Source: Lumnitzera littorea
Taxonomy: Eukaryota; Streptophyta; Magnoliopsida; Myrtales; Combretaceae
NCBI GenBank assembly: GCA_024138015.1
Contig: JAMXBB010000002.1
Coordinates: 10,249,577-10,313,576 of the forward strand
Direction: 5' to 3'
Length of the DNA stretch: 64,000 nt
Shown here: piece by piece, positions 28,967 through 39,284 of the stretch
Layout of the letters: every line of letters begins with the position of its first letter
Position numbering within the stretch: the stretch's first letter is position 1
Program-made: the position numbers and the translations under genes
The notes under the pieces: generated by a model
Seen by the model: only the letters and a program-made list of their open reading frames with translations
Told to the model about the DNA's origin: nothing
Database searches by the model: none

Positions 28967-31900
28967 GTATATGCACTGACTATGCACAAATCTCAAAATG
29001 AATTATATAAAAGGCGTGAATGCCTGCCATGTCTAGTAGACAACATATCCATTCTAGGTTAGGATGTTAGGTTTCAATCAAAAGTTTAAACATTGCATCT
29101 CAAATATACTTATAAATGCTCATTAAGGAACTGACTTTCACTAAGTTGCTGGATCAAAACAGAACAGTGTGCAACCACTTGAAGAGAAGATACGGTATCA
29201 GGAAAGTTCAAGTAACTGCATTCATCACTTCACATCAATCTTCCAAAATAGAGACATGTTATAAATGTATGTAAATTTACCTTATCAGAAAAGACACAAT
29301 CCCAAACTCGAGCATTGTGGCCAAAGAGTAAGACAACCTTCCCAGCATCATCAGAGACTTTCACCTCAGAATGAATTTTCCAAATACGAGCACTAAACCC
29401 ATGAAGAAACAAATCGGTAAAATAACTGATTATAATTTCAAAGATCACATTAAGGAAATGATAGCAGAGATTGAAATGAGAACACAGTCAACCTACGATC
29501 ATCAGAAGTAGATATCAATCTTGATCCACATGGTGACCATGCAATGCGAAAGATCGAACCTTCATGTCCAACAAGTCTACACATATGAAAAGCTTCATAT
29601 GGTAAGCTTTCAGGTTCAAAATAATTGAACTTGCCCGTATGCATGTTGCTTTCCTCAATGGGGCAGATTGAAGAGGAATCAAGGGGAACCACCCTCCAAA
29701 CAATAATCTGATCATTTCCAACATATTCTACCAAAGTAAGCTAAAATAAGATAGAAATTGCAATGCAAGGAAAAAAGGGTACAAGAATAACTAGCAGTTC
29801 CTATAATCAACAGAAGAAATGGCACAAATTATGAGAATTCATTTGCAACAGAGTCTGTTTTAAACCAACAAACAGATTTTGTGAACACTATCCTTTGACA
29901 GCAAATCCAGCCCAAAACAAAGTAAGCTTCATGGTGGTTCACCTAGTCAGAAATGTGGCATGAAGTGATAATAAACTTGCATATTCTTTCTCCCCCCCTT
30001 TTCTATAAGAGAGATTGTTAATACAAAGCCAAAATAACTTAAGCAAAGAAAGACTGCCACCTCATTATAAATTGTCCCAGAGGCAATTTGAAGATCTTCA
30101 AGACATTCACCCCACAACCGCATGGAATATAGAAGGCACCTCTCTGCACAATCATTAAGGAAGATAAAGTGCTTTGTGAAGAGAATAAGATGCCAAGAAG
30201 CAACTTCTTAAATGAATAAACAATATTCCTCTGGTCAGTATGGTCAATGGCACAGAGGCACCAGCCTTGATGCTTTTACTTGCAAGTTAACTAGGCTTTT
30301 AATTATTGTTGTTCTTCAAGATAGGACTGATTTCACAGATGTAAGCAAGCACAAACACCTTTAAGCATCTATCTAAGCCAGCAACAGTAGCTTTCTGTTT
30401 TATTGCTTTTTTGAGTGTTCACATAAAATAGGTCGATTCAGACAGTTGATCTGAACGCATGATTTTCCAATATTTGGAGGGAGAAAATGCAGTAGTTAAT
30501 GCAGGATTTTAAAGCAAATTCATTAGCAGAGACACTTACCTATAAAGAGTATGTAGCTTTTGAAATGTATTCCTTATAGACACTCCTCAATACTTTCCAG
30601 ACTCATATGGACCGCATTAAATGTCATCCCCATTTTAAAAAATATAACCATAGGAAAAAAAAGAGGAAAAGAAAAGAAAAGGACATGCATGTCAGACTTT
30701 GAGCGAATTTGGATATGCACATTCATTTTTTTTGGTGAATGAGATAATTTTATTGCTCAAGATGTACATAAGGTGTGTACAAAGATCAACCAAAAACTCC
30801 TCTATCTGATCATAGTGTCAAAAACAACAGGATACTAAGATTGAATAAAGGGCAACATATCAAAGCTCTAAGGACATGCACATTCATGAGAAGAAGGCAT
30901 TACAAATTTATGATTTAGACCAATGATGCATCATTTACCACCCATTGAATCCTTGTACTCCATAATTATGCGATATAGAGTGTGTATAGACCAACCAATT
31001 CTGATCTCAACATAATAACAAGGCTAATTGCAAATACATCCCCTTTATATTTACTTTATGTGCCGTTAGCCCTAATCTTCCAAATTGAGCATTAGACCCC
31101 CAGATATTTGGAAGACATACTTTTAGACCCTATTTTATCTATTTTTGCCCTCAGATAAAATAATAAAGAATACTGAAATTAAAAAAAAAAAAACAAAACA
31201 AAACAAAAAATTAAGGATGAAAAGGTCATTTAGGAGTATAAAAAGCATGTATTCTAAAGATTAAGGGGATTTAAACACTCAATTTCAAGAAAGGATGCTA
31301 ACTAGAACTGCTTAGCTTCCAATTTGCCTCTAACCATCAAATGAGATATGACTAACCTATCCTCCTCTTTTTGAAAGAAGTAGGATTTTGGAAGCTTCAA
31401 ACAATTTCATCCTCCATAATACTGTATCTCTAGAATAGATAATTTTCACTGAGGAATGACAAGGCGAATTGTGCTATGCTGTAAAGATAATAAAATTGGA
31501 GGACTAACCAGGAGAATGAACTTCAAGAACCACTTTAGATTTATTTATATCCCATAAATATATAGAGTTGTCACCACATCCAATAGCAAGATATTGACTC
31601 CTCTCGTCCAAAGGAACTCCATTCCCCCACTGCGATGTTGAAAACCCACTATAAGATAAGTGCAATAGCTACTTTCCAGAAACAAAAGAAAGACATCCAA
31701 CAATGAATAAATGATAGCAACATGACAGAATTCACCTTCAAGAAGCAAACATCCAAAACCCAGTTACTAAACTTAGGCAAAGAATTTATCAACTTCAGTT
31801 CAAAACACAACTCCTGGTCTCTGCCACCATCGCAGACACATAAATTAAAGAGCTTCACTCTCCTCTCACCATACACAGCCAAGTCATAAACAAAAGAAGA

Positions 31901-32270
31901 ACGCCTACACTCTGATCCTCCTCCTCCAATTAAGTTACAATTGATCCCATGAACACGAATGCCATCGAACACACGAAAATACTGCACAAACCTCCCCTTT
32001 TCAATGTTGTAGAGCAATAACTGAGACCCAGAGCCTGCTTTTCCAAACAACATATATGAAAAGCAAATAATTTTCAAACCCAGAACCAGGTTACTGATCA
32101 AGCACAGCAAAAAAGAAAGCAAAGTTTGAATCTTTAAGCGAGAAATAGATGTTTATCGAATATAGTTTACACCCATAATTTAATTTTAATGGAAGGCAGA
32201 TAAAGTTTGGATTTTGAGATAAAAGAGAGTGTTTAAATGAGAAAAAGCGAATTGGGTAAGTGCGTGCCTC

Positions 32271-32302
<32 letters not shown>

Positions 32303-32451
32303 TATGTACCTGCGAGAAGGAAGGGGAAAGAAGAGAAGTGAGACAGTGGAGAAGGAAGATGGAGGAAACAAAGAGCGGAGATATCCCCAAGGTAGTCGCC
32401 ACTTTCTAGATGCCATTGATTATCATGGTTTAGGTGCTTTAGGTCCGCCAT
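20920..32451 (-). CDS. WDR6: WDR6/TRM734-type WD40 protein, 20 exons, 1391 aa
   Basis: Complete minus-strand gene. The spliced CDS is 4176 nt and every junction is GT-AG with matching phase. The product opens MADLKHLNHDNQWHLESGDY, and WD40 blades run through the whole length. WD-type strands include GCGDNSIYLWDI (~aa 160), STSDDRSARIW (~280), TAGEDCSCRVWG (~328), GRGIWRCLYD (~353), SGDFIIWNLET (~720), GATDGSISLWDL (~1083) and GLDQRVRCWNL (~1330), with the C-terminal GRGMQMIEF. By family knowledge WDR6/Trm734 is the WD40 partner of the tRNA 2'-O-methyltransferase FTSJ1/Trm7, directing methylation of anticodon position 34. It is cytoplasmic. It resembles the Arabidopsis transducin-family WDR6 homologue as I remember it. 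A basic Gly/Arg-rich insert in exon 18 looks plant-specific. A decayed MULE lies directly upstream. Family assignment is firm; function is inferred. Confidence 0.93.
22300..22530 (-). other. WDR6: Basic, low-complexity insert between WD40 blades (exon 18)
   Basis: Within exon 18, after the blade ending in SLWDLTGSVEAF, the protein reads through a Gly/Arg-rich segment (RPRTGRGSQGGRWWRS, SKRRLG) into an acidic and polar linker before WD40 character resumes near CPLHVLHNIHQSGVNCLHV. The insert is about 80-100 residues. I recall similar RPRTGRGSQGG text in plant homologues, so it is probably a conserved plant loop rather than an unspliced intron. It could be an RNA-contact surface, which is inference. 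Confidence 0.6.
22800..22873. repeat. Short direct repeat in WDR6 intron 17
   Basis: Two copies of AAAAATTCTTTTATCAAGAA followed by TAAGATAAT start at 22800 and 22843 (period 43). This is a local duplication inside the intron and does not affect splicing sites. Confidence 0.8.
25995..26018 (+). repeat. G-tract repeat in WDR6 intron 11
   Basis: Runs of five G separated by single T (GGGGGTGGGGGTGGGGGTGG) on the plus strand, that is C-tracts in the transcript. G-quadruplex potential exists in the DNA template strand. No known function. Confidence 0.7.
28905..28975. repeat. CA / TA / TATG compound microsatellite in WDR6 intron 6
   Basis: A CA run, then TA repeats, then TATG repeats lie between exons 6 and 7. 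Likely polymorphic in length. No coding effect. Confidence 0.9.
30711..30887 (-). mobile_element. Short poly(A)-tailed retroposon in WDR6 intron 3, with 16-bp target duplication
   Basis: The body spans about 30727-30871 and reads on the minus strand, ending CAATAAAATTATCTCATTCA then CC plus an A-run, the typical 3' end of a LINE-mobilised insert. It is flanked by 16-bp direct repeats, GGATATGCACATTCAT at 30711-30726 and GGACATGCACATTCAT at 30872-30887, with one mismatch. At about 145 bp it is either a SINE or a strongly 5'-truncated LINE. It lies in the same orientation as the host gene. The AATAAA in its tail could act as a cryptic polyadenylation signal. Confidence 0.75.
32272..32302. repeat. 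GT/GA microsatellite just inside WDR6 intron 1
   Basis: In transcript orientation the donor GTACATA is followed at once by a CT run and a CA run. The repeat begins within ten bases of the exon 1 splice donor at 32309, so length changes could affect donor context. This possible effect is inference. Confidence 0.85.
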
Positions 32452-32547
32452 TGTTGCTTCTGTGATGTAAGCTTAAGCCGCTGCTGTTGCTTCAGTTTGG
32501 ATTTGAGTTCTCGAGTTCAACATCAACATCAACATCTGCTGGGCGTG
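32452..32547 (-). promoter_or_regulatory. WDR6 leader and truncated proximal promoter
   Basis: About 96 bp separate the start codon at 32451 from the copy of the 11-bp repeat that marks the MULE insertion. It contains pyrimidine and GAT/TGA-rich leader-like sequence. No TATA box is clear on the minus strand. Any older promoter would continue at 39285 on the far side of the MULE. Confidence 0.45.
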
Positions 32548-32558
32548 TTTGCTATGTT
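32548..32558 (+). repeat. Candidate 11-bp MULE target duplication, left copy
   Basis: TTTGCTATGTT here is identical to 39285-39295, which immediately follows the right terminal inverted repeat. On this side 22 bp lie between the repeat and the point (32581) where the terminal inverted repeats begin to align. Mutator-like elements usually make 8-11 bp duplications. Confidence 0.6.
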
Positions 32559-32580
32559 GTTGAGGTTTAATAGTTTTGTT

Positions 32581-32729
32581 CCCTAACTTTGCAAGGAGTT
32601 TTCTACTTCTATAATGCAATTATGAAAATTAGTACAAAAATAGTGTTTCAAATAAATTTTACAAAAATGGTGTAATTGATCAATATTTTTTTATTAAAAG
32701 CCCACTCTGTGCGCATCTTCAATATTTAT
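32581..32729 (+). repeat. MULE left terminal inverted repeat
   Basis: Aligns by eye with the reverse complement of about 39110-39284. Gaps and substitutions are frequent, pointing to an old insertion. Beyond the aligned part the left arm continues with repeated GTGCGCCTT-like words that also occur in the right subterminal region. Confidence 0.75.
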
Positions 32730-33435
32730 ATAAAAACCGCATATTAGGTGTGTACCTTCTTTATATAGAAGATACATATTAGATGTGCGCCTTTATTAAG
32801 AAAGAGTATTGTTGAAATACGCTTTCTTAACTGTTTTGCAGACACACTTATTCTATGTGTTTTTACTTTCCTTATATATATCGCTATTTTCACATTTTTC
32901 ATTCATTCTCACTTATTTCAATTACAAAAATCTCTTAAAACCTCTTATTTTTTCTCTTCGACCGAGCAACAACGTAACCCTATTTTCCTCAACCCATTTT
33001 TAAGTAACCATCGACCATCCTTTATTCTGCAATAGTTTTTTAAAATACAAATTATATTGTTAACACAATAATATTTATATTATCCATATGAACTATAGTT
33101 AGGTGATAATTTTTTTAATGTTTATATTTTCATAATATACATGTTGCATTTTGTATATCATTCATATGATAATATATAGTTATATAAGTTATAGTGGTTA
33201 CGTAAAAAAATATGTGTACAACTATTTATAGTATGTTATGAGACGCCCCACCAAGAAGTGAAGTTGTGTGGGTGCTTACATTTATGGTACGTGATGAGAC
33301 ATTCCACTGAAAAATGAAATCATGTAGGTGTAATGAGACACTCTACCAAAAATGTGAAATTGTGTGAGTGCTATGAACTGTGCAAAATCGTATGGGCTTT
33401 ACTAATTTTATAATTCATGGATTAATAGGTTATCA

Positions 33436-36090
33436 ATGGCTAATAATGTGAAGATAATTGTGTATGCGGATGGAAACACGGTCAATGGAAATAACAGTCC
33501 ACGATATAACAGTGACTTGGTGAAAAAGTTGAAAATAAGGAAGGATTCCAACTTCAATCATTTCCTTCAGCGAATCTGTATAAGTATCAGAGTTGATCCT
33601 TGTGAGGTTGAGCTTGTTCATCAATACCCTTCTTATTATGAGGAAGGTGTTTCGTATATTTTAATGACCATTACGAATGATGATGATGCAAAAGACTTCA
33701 TAGAAATGACTGACACGTTCAAAGAAAACCGGATACGGAGATATATATTAGGGCTTCCGATCAGCTAAGTAGGAGTATTGTCGGAAAAACTTTACGAGTT
33801 GGGTCTTCCAGTAATCCTCAATCTTATGTGCAGCAAACTAAGGAAGACTACCCTATATACGACAAATCGGAAACTTATCTAGTAGAAGACCTTACTTTTG
33901 GTGAGGGTAATGTGAATGAAGAAGCAATTAATGCAGAGATAGGGTCAATCTTATAGGATGATCCGAGCTACAACCTTGATGAAGAGCCGATTCCCATGGG
34001 ACCTGGAATAGAGGTTAAAGGAGAGTACGTAGGGGTTGAATTTGAAGTAAATGAAGAAATTGTAGAAGTGGAAAGCATTATAGATTATGTGACCATGTCA
34101 AAATATATATTGAGCAACATTCCATTTATACCTCAATTTACTGCCAGCTAAAGGATTGGGATAGCTCCCCAAAATAATCAAACTAGGATGCCGACATCCC
34201 AAGTTAGAGATCCAATTCCATATATGAATATTGGTGGTAGCAATGATTATGTGGCATTTAAAGAGGATATGGAGGCAAAGAGTAGTAACTAGATTAACGA
34301 CGTGGATTTATTTATTAGACAACTCTTCAGTACGAAGGATGAGCTTATTGACACAGTCAAAAGACATCACATCAATCACCATTGTAACTAACACATTTAT
34401 GAATCAAAACCGTAACTATGGGCCATTCATTGTAAGGAGAAGGACAGTAGATGTAAGTGGAGATTACGGACATCATATAAAAGTTTAATGAAGCTATTCA
34501 TCCTAACAATTCTTAAGGGTCCACACATATGTGTCAACCTCGATGTAACATAGCACCATTGATAGATCAACAGTAAATTAATGGCTAATTGCTTCATCAA
34601 CAATGTTAAAGAGAATTATAAAGATTGTAGACTTACAAGAAAATATTTTAAACATGTTTGAGTATAATGTGATAAGGAAGAGAGTTTAAGATACTAAAAG
34701 AAAGGCTATGGAAATGGTATATGGCAATTGAGAGAAAGCATATAACAAGCTTCCTATTCTGTTGAACACAATCAAGATTTCAAATCTTGGAACGAAGGTG
34801 ATTTGGGTATGGAAGGGATGCCCTGAGCCTAATGTTTCAATAATAAAGTCGATCTTCTAAACTTTTGGGCCATACGTATACGCATTCAAGTATTGTTGAT
34901 AGTAATTTATATTGATGGAACATTTATGTGTGGGAAGTACAGTCATGTATTGTTGATTACTTGTTCTATGAATGGAAATAACTGTATTGTCTTGTTGACA
35001 TTTACGCTTGTCTATAAGGAGTCCGTGGAGACATGGGGTTAGTTTCTGAAAAGATTGAAGTAATCCGTTGTCATTAGTCGGGAGGAGACAATTTGCCTAA
35101 TTACAGATAGGCACTTAGGTATCGAGAATGCACTCAATAAAGAAAAAGTTGGCTGAAAGGAACCATTTATGGTTTAGAGATAGTACAAACGGCACGTTGC
35201 CAGCAATTTCAACAGGCGCATAAAAACTAATTGTGCAAGAAGCTAGTTACTACTGCTACTATGCAGGCATAACCAGGAAGTTTAAGTATTTAATGAAGCA
35301 GATGTTGCAAGTAAAAAAGGACGCACCATCGCGGTTCTCACCATTTGACAAGAGCAAATGGACGTTATTTCATGACAGTTTTTATTGATTTGAATATATA
35401 ACATCCAACATCGTTTAAGGTTATAATATCATTTTGAAAGGTTGTAAAGGATTGCCCCTGACTTCACTTGTTAAGAAAATTTTCTACAATAATGTTGATT
35501 ATTGGGAAAGAAGAGTCGCATAAGCAAAGAAAGGAATGAACGCGAGGCAAGTAAATACGAAGTATGCTGCGAAAAAGCTTAAAACATGAGTCAAGCGAGC
35601 TCTTACTCATTCCATCAAGGTATATAGTCGTGAAAACAGGATATGGGAGGTGAAGACAAGTTGGAGGCGTGAACCAAATGGAGTAATGAAACGAAGCGGT
35701 TGAACACACATTATAGACACAAATCTAATGACATATTCACGTAGGAAATGGAAAATCTACGTAATCCCATGCTCACTTACGAGCAGGGTACTTAATTCTA
35801 TTCAAGTTACTACTGATTGGTACATTGGAGTATGGTATACATGGTCCCATCAATTAGGTGTCTATTGCAGACACTTCATGCCAACAGGTGATAAGTTGAA
35901 TTAACCCTATCTCGATTACTTATTCCTCATACCTAACGAAAAACTAAAATGTGGTTTGGATAAACCAAGGAAGAAGAGATACCATATGGAGATAGACTTG
36001 AGAGAGCCTGCTTATAAAAGTAGGTTTAGCATGTGTAGAATAAAAAGACACAATAGGAGGAGGTATCCTCAGCTTAATAAAAAAGGTATA
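33436..36090 (+). pseudogene. MULE transposase (MURA type), decayed
   Basis: The first block (33436-33768, starting MANNVKIIVYADGNTV) matches the PB1-like N-terminal domain typical of plant MULE transposases. After a stop and frameshift the frame resumes with the FSTKDELIDTVKRHHI region. The DDE core is recognisable as IDGTFMCGKYS (about 34911) and LITDRHLGIENAL (about 35095), followed by a degenerate KGLPLTSLVKKIFYNNVDYW segment. The SWIM zinc finger survives only as KWKIYVIPCS (about 35748), and the C-terminal zinc knuckle as FSMCRIKRHNRRRYP (about 36025), having lost conserved Cys positions. Several in-frame stops (for example TAG at about 33954) and missing Cys/His residues make it non-functional. 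Confidence 0.8.
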
Positions 36091-36194
36091 GACAAACATA
36101 TTTGCATTGTTTTCTTACATTATATTATATATCATATCATGTTATGCTTTCATAAGTCAATAACACAACATATTTGTATTGTTTTGTAGGTTAA

Positions 36195-38330
36195 ATGGAT
36201 CTAGGACTAAGTGACTCGTTGGTACTGCATGGACAGGGATGACATCGATCACAAGACATATGGGATTTTCGAGTATAGCTTAACGTTAATTCATATGTGA
36301 AATTATATAGTTCAATAATTTTCTATAATTGTGATGAAAAGGAATCTAATATTTCAAGGACCCAATCACATTACAGTTTGTCGAGTGGAGTCAAGCATGC
36401 ATAAAGGTACGATACAGATACCATTGGATGATCGCATGATCACGCACCTTGACAACGCAAGTTTCCTTACGGTCACATGACTACCATTCATCCAGATCGA
36501 CCATCACCTCATTACGACATTAGTTGAGAGATGGAGACCTAAGACTTACGCTTTCCATATGGTTCACAGGAAGATAACGATCACGCTCTAGGATATAGAG
36601 GTACTATTTGGTCTTCATATAGATGGGGCCGCAGTGACTGGGCCTACACTGTTAGTTTAGGCCCAATTAGCTAGAGTATTGCTAGGAGACTACTCTACTA
36701 GCAGTACTAGCAAGGGGGGGGGGGGGGCATGTTAGTTTAACTTGGCTTCGAGACAAATTTAGCATACTTCTTGCAGATGCGAATGAGGAGACCATTTAGT
36801 GACACACCATACATACATCCTGCAGTTATTTGGTAGTTTTTTATTTTCTAATAAATCTTCTTCTCTTGTCTACATGATGTTCTTACCTATACTAGAGTAT
36901 TTCTTACATTCCGCGACGTTTAGTTAGGAATCAGCTTGTTTAAACTAGTTGTATTGTCAGCTATGTACACAATCATAAGTGCAAGAGATTGGAGGCATCG
37001 CTATACTGCTGCAGATATGGGCATGGGATCATTTCCCCCACATTACACTACGAACCAGGTCCAACTTTACTATATAGGAAGGGCTACCACTAGCTATTAG
37101 GTAAGCTATATCGCGAGACATTACACACCATGCTACATACGTTATGAATGCGTACCAAACCACATTTGATTTGCAGATAAGTCGATATGTATGTACTTCT
37201 TCAATTTTGATTTTGTTGTTAATCTGGATTATTAATGTACTTTCCTTGCAAATGCATTGTAAGTCGTATGGGAGCCATACCTAGATGACCTTATTGATCT
37301 CCTACCCTTGTTTTGTAGTATCGATCGAGCTATTTGGAGGGATAAGGTGCTACTAATCTGCTTCTAAATCATTGAGTTTTATTTCCCCGACCATGTCATT
37401 TGACAATTTAGAGGCTTTCAAACAATACCGATAGATGTTAATATGAGTAAAGAGCTACACCACATCGACCTTAAGGATAGGACGGACATAGACCTTAGGG
37501 ATAAGACGGACATAGATTGGATGATTTTGCATCAGAGATACATATCGACTTAGGTATACCACCAGATATGGGTTATTCATAGTCAAGGATCAAGGAGCGT
37601 CGATCCAGCTTACTAAGACTGGTATGGGGAGCATACATGTCGATACATCACCCATCATAGGGCGTTGATGGGACACTTAGTAAGCCTTCCTTCCATTTAT
37701 CTTATGGTTTTTCGCAAAGCAAAGTGCATAAACATAACATTAATTGTTTCATTAACTATAGGCAGATACTTTATGTCAGGCAAGGTTAGTAAACGATGTT
37801 GACACTGCTCATCATATCATCAATAATGGCCTTCACCACCTTGAGGAGCATGGTGAGTTGATATTATTTCCTAACTAGCTAGCTAATCCGGCCCCTATAG
37901 TTGCCCTTTAACTACATGCAGGTCCTAGAGTTCATACAAGAAGACATCGACCAATACGGGCACATGGTCGGAGATACGGTAACGATTCTATGGCATCGAA
38001 ATCTCACCATTCCATTGACTTGGGTAAGATTGGTAATAGTATACCACCTGCTAATGCCTCCAGTTTTGGCCATACCTTATTCGACACTCCAGATGCTCAT
38101 GGATGGATGTATCCACAGCAGACACCGCTAGTTCTTCATAAACGTCGTACAAGTTGGCCTTAAACATTACATATAGGGGAGGCTATCACCCGGCTACCAC
38201 CATCACCGTCTACTCCAGTTCCTCATATAGATTTCATCGTTATTCCTCCTCAGCCATCTGAGCCTCAACCATTGGAGGGACTGTCCATTCGCAGGCCATC
38301 ATTATTAACTCATTTCGAAAAATAATTAAC
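36195..38330 (+). pseudogene. Plant mobile domain (PMD/MAIN-like) gene, decayed
   Basis: Starting at an ATG near 36195 (MDLGLSDSLVLHGQ, matching the usual MDPGP..SVL opening of MAIN-like proteins), pieces in changing frames read ITLQDIEVLFGLHIDGAAV (about 36568; core of the PMD fold) and later IWRDKVLLICF, FYFPDHVI.QFRGFQTIP and DWYGEHTCRYI (37330-37650), each a known PMD landmark by my memory of MAIN/MAIL1/PP7L-type proteins. Stops and frameshifts are numerous, and a 14-G run interrupts the frame at 36714-36727. It lies directly downstream of the transposase and inside the same terminal repeats, so it was carried by the MULE. PMD genes in MULEs are known in plants. Confidence 0.7.
36714..36727 (+). 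repeat. 14-base poly-G run inside the PMD relic
   Basis: Uninterrupted G14. It breaks the PMD reading frame and is a possible sequencing or assembly error point as well as a slippage site. Confidence 0.9.
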
Positions 38331-38720
38331 TAGATACAAGAAGAAATAGTTGTAAATAACTACATTTCTATTATTTAGTTTGATTATTATGTATTCTCGA
38401 CATCTATTGCTCATTATGTAAATGGTTTTTGTAAATGATGTTTCATATTAGATTGCTATCCACTTACTATTGATAGTTTACTGTATATATACTTTTTATA
38501 TACTATACTTACTTTTTACAAGTTCAGTTGATAGTTTAGTGAATCATTTAAGCCAACTCGTTACGGTAATACTTTTTGTAGATAATATACTAAATGAAAA
38601 AAAAAGGCATTGGTATTACCAAAAATAAACAAAGGAAACTAAGAAGGCACATGCTTGAATTGCACCTTGTTAATTATACTGAATGCGTACTACAGGAAAG
38701 TGTCCAAAACTTAAAGCCAA

Positions 38721-38895
38721 AATAGACAATTAACTTGCCATATTAAAAGTACTTAATTATAGAGAGTCAATACTTAGATAGGGGGAGTGTAAAGCGTGAA
38801 TTGAATTTAGGAGCGAAATAAGCAACTAGCCTGCCATATTGAAAGTACTTAGCTATGGGGGGTTAATACATAGCCAAGGGGAGTGTGAAGTGTGA
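38721..38895. repeat. Tandem pair of ~95-bp units near the MULE right end
   Basis: The unit at about 38721-38800 and the unit at about 38816-38895 share CCATATT(A/G)AAAGTACTTA, TAATACATAG/CAATACTTAG and GGGGAGTGT.AAG.GTGA in the same order. Located between the PMD relic and the right TIR. Confidence 0.7.
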
Positions 38896-38980
38896 TACTG
38901 AAGGCATACGGTAGTGATACTGAAGGCGTACTATAGTGATACTAAAGGCGTGCGGTAGTATACTAAAGGCACGCTCAAGA
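38892..38980. repeat. Four-copy 22-bp tandem repeat near the MULE right end
   Basis: Units GTGATACTGAAGGCATACGG-type begin at 38892, 38914, 38936 and 38958, exactly 22 bp apart, with variants GGCATACGG, GGCGTACTA, GGCGTGCGG and GGCACGCTC. The AAGGCGTGC core goes on recurring irregularly up to 39130. Confidence 0.85.
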
Positions 38981-39109
38981 GCGAAGTGGTGTTGTTAACA
39001 TTAAAGGCGTGCCCAAGAGACACACCTTCTTACCAACACTAAAGGTGCATCCAGAAACATGCCTTCAGTTCCAATATAGAAGGCGCGACCCTGGATTACG
39101 CCTTCTATA

Positions 39110-39284
39110 TTAATATTGAAGGCACACATACAGAGCGCGCTTTCAATATAAAAAATTGACGCATAATGTAGGTGCACACTTTCATTAAACCATTTTCATA
39201 AAATTTACTCGGAACACTTTATTTTCGTACTATTTTTCGAAAATCACACTATAGAAGTACAAAACTCACTTTGTAAGAGCAGGG
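39110..39284 (-). repeat. MULE right terminal inverted repeat
   Basis: Reverse complement aligns with 32581-32729. It is somewhat longer than the left arm. It ends GAGCAGGG immediately before the 11-bp TTTGCTATGTT repeat at 39285-39295. Confidence 0.75.

Larger units (their letters stand above)
20920..32451 (-). other. WDR6: Exon map of the WDR6-type gene
   Basis: Exons in transcription order (high to low): 32451-32310, 32034-31736, 31629-31509, 30143-30061, 29707-29493, 29392-29281, 28735-28653, 28440-28234, 27832-27473, 27106-26938, 26331-26140, 25857-25648, 25573-25481, 24724-24528, 24175-23609, 23526-23446, 23364-23279, 22612-21872, 21246-21093, 20983-20920. Exon lengths sum to 4176 nt including the stop. 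Codons are shared across several junctions (for example the GCA-G|GC glycine between exons 1 and 2). For exon 3 a nearer AG 19 nt upstream exists but breaks the frame, so I chose the inner one. Intron 3 (30144-31508) and intron 9 (27107-27472) contain no further coding exons that I can see. Confidence 0.9.
32581..39284 (+). mobile_element. Decayed autonomous-type Mutator-like element (MULE) with PMD gene
   Basis: A 6.7-kb element bounded by long diverged inverted repeats. The left end (32581, CCCTAACTTTGCAAGGAG) aligns with the reverse complement of the right end (39284, CCCTGCTCTTACAAAGTGAG) over at least 150 bp, sharing TACTTCTATA, ATAAATTTTA/AGTAAATTTTA, GAAAATGG-type and CTCTGT.TG.G words. 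Inside, on the plus strand, are a broken MURA-type transposase (33436-36090) and a broken plant mobile domain gene (36195-38330). Near the right end are tandem subterminal repeats. Identical 11-mers at 32548-32558 and 39285-39295 look like the target duplication. The coding parts carry stops and frameshifts, so the element is not autonomous now. Confidence 0.82.

Noticed and set aside
28807..28996. Short frames over the TA/CA microsatellite
   Set aside because: They are Tyr/Ile repeats translated from simple sequence in a WDR6 intron.
32233..32416. Alternative starts for WDR6 at 32416 or 32402
   Set aside because: These ATGs are in other frames. Only the frame from 32451 splices in phase into exon 2 and matches the conserved SGDYLGDISALCFL start.
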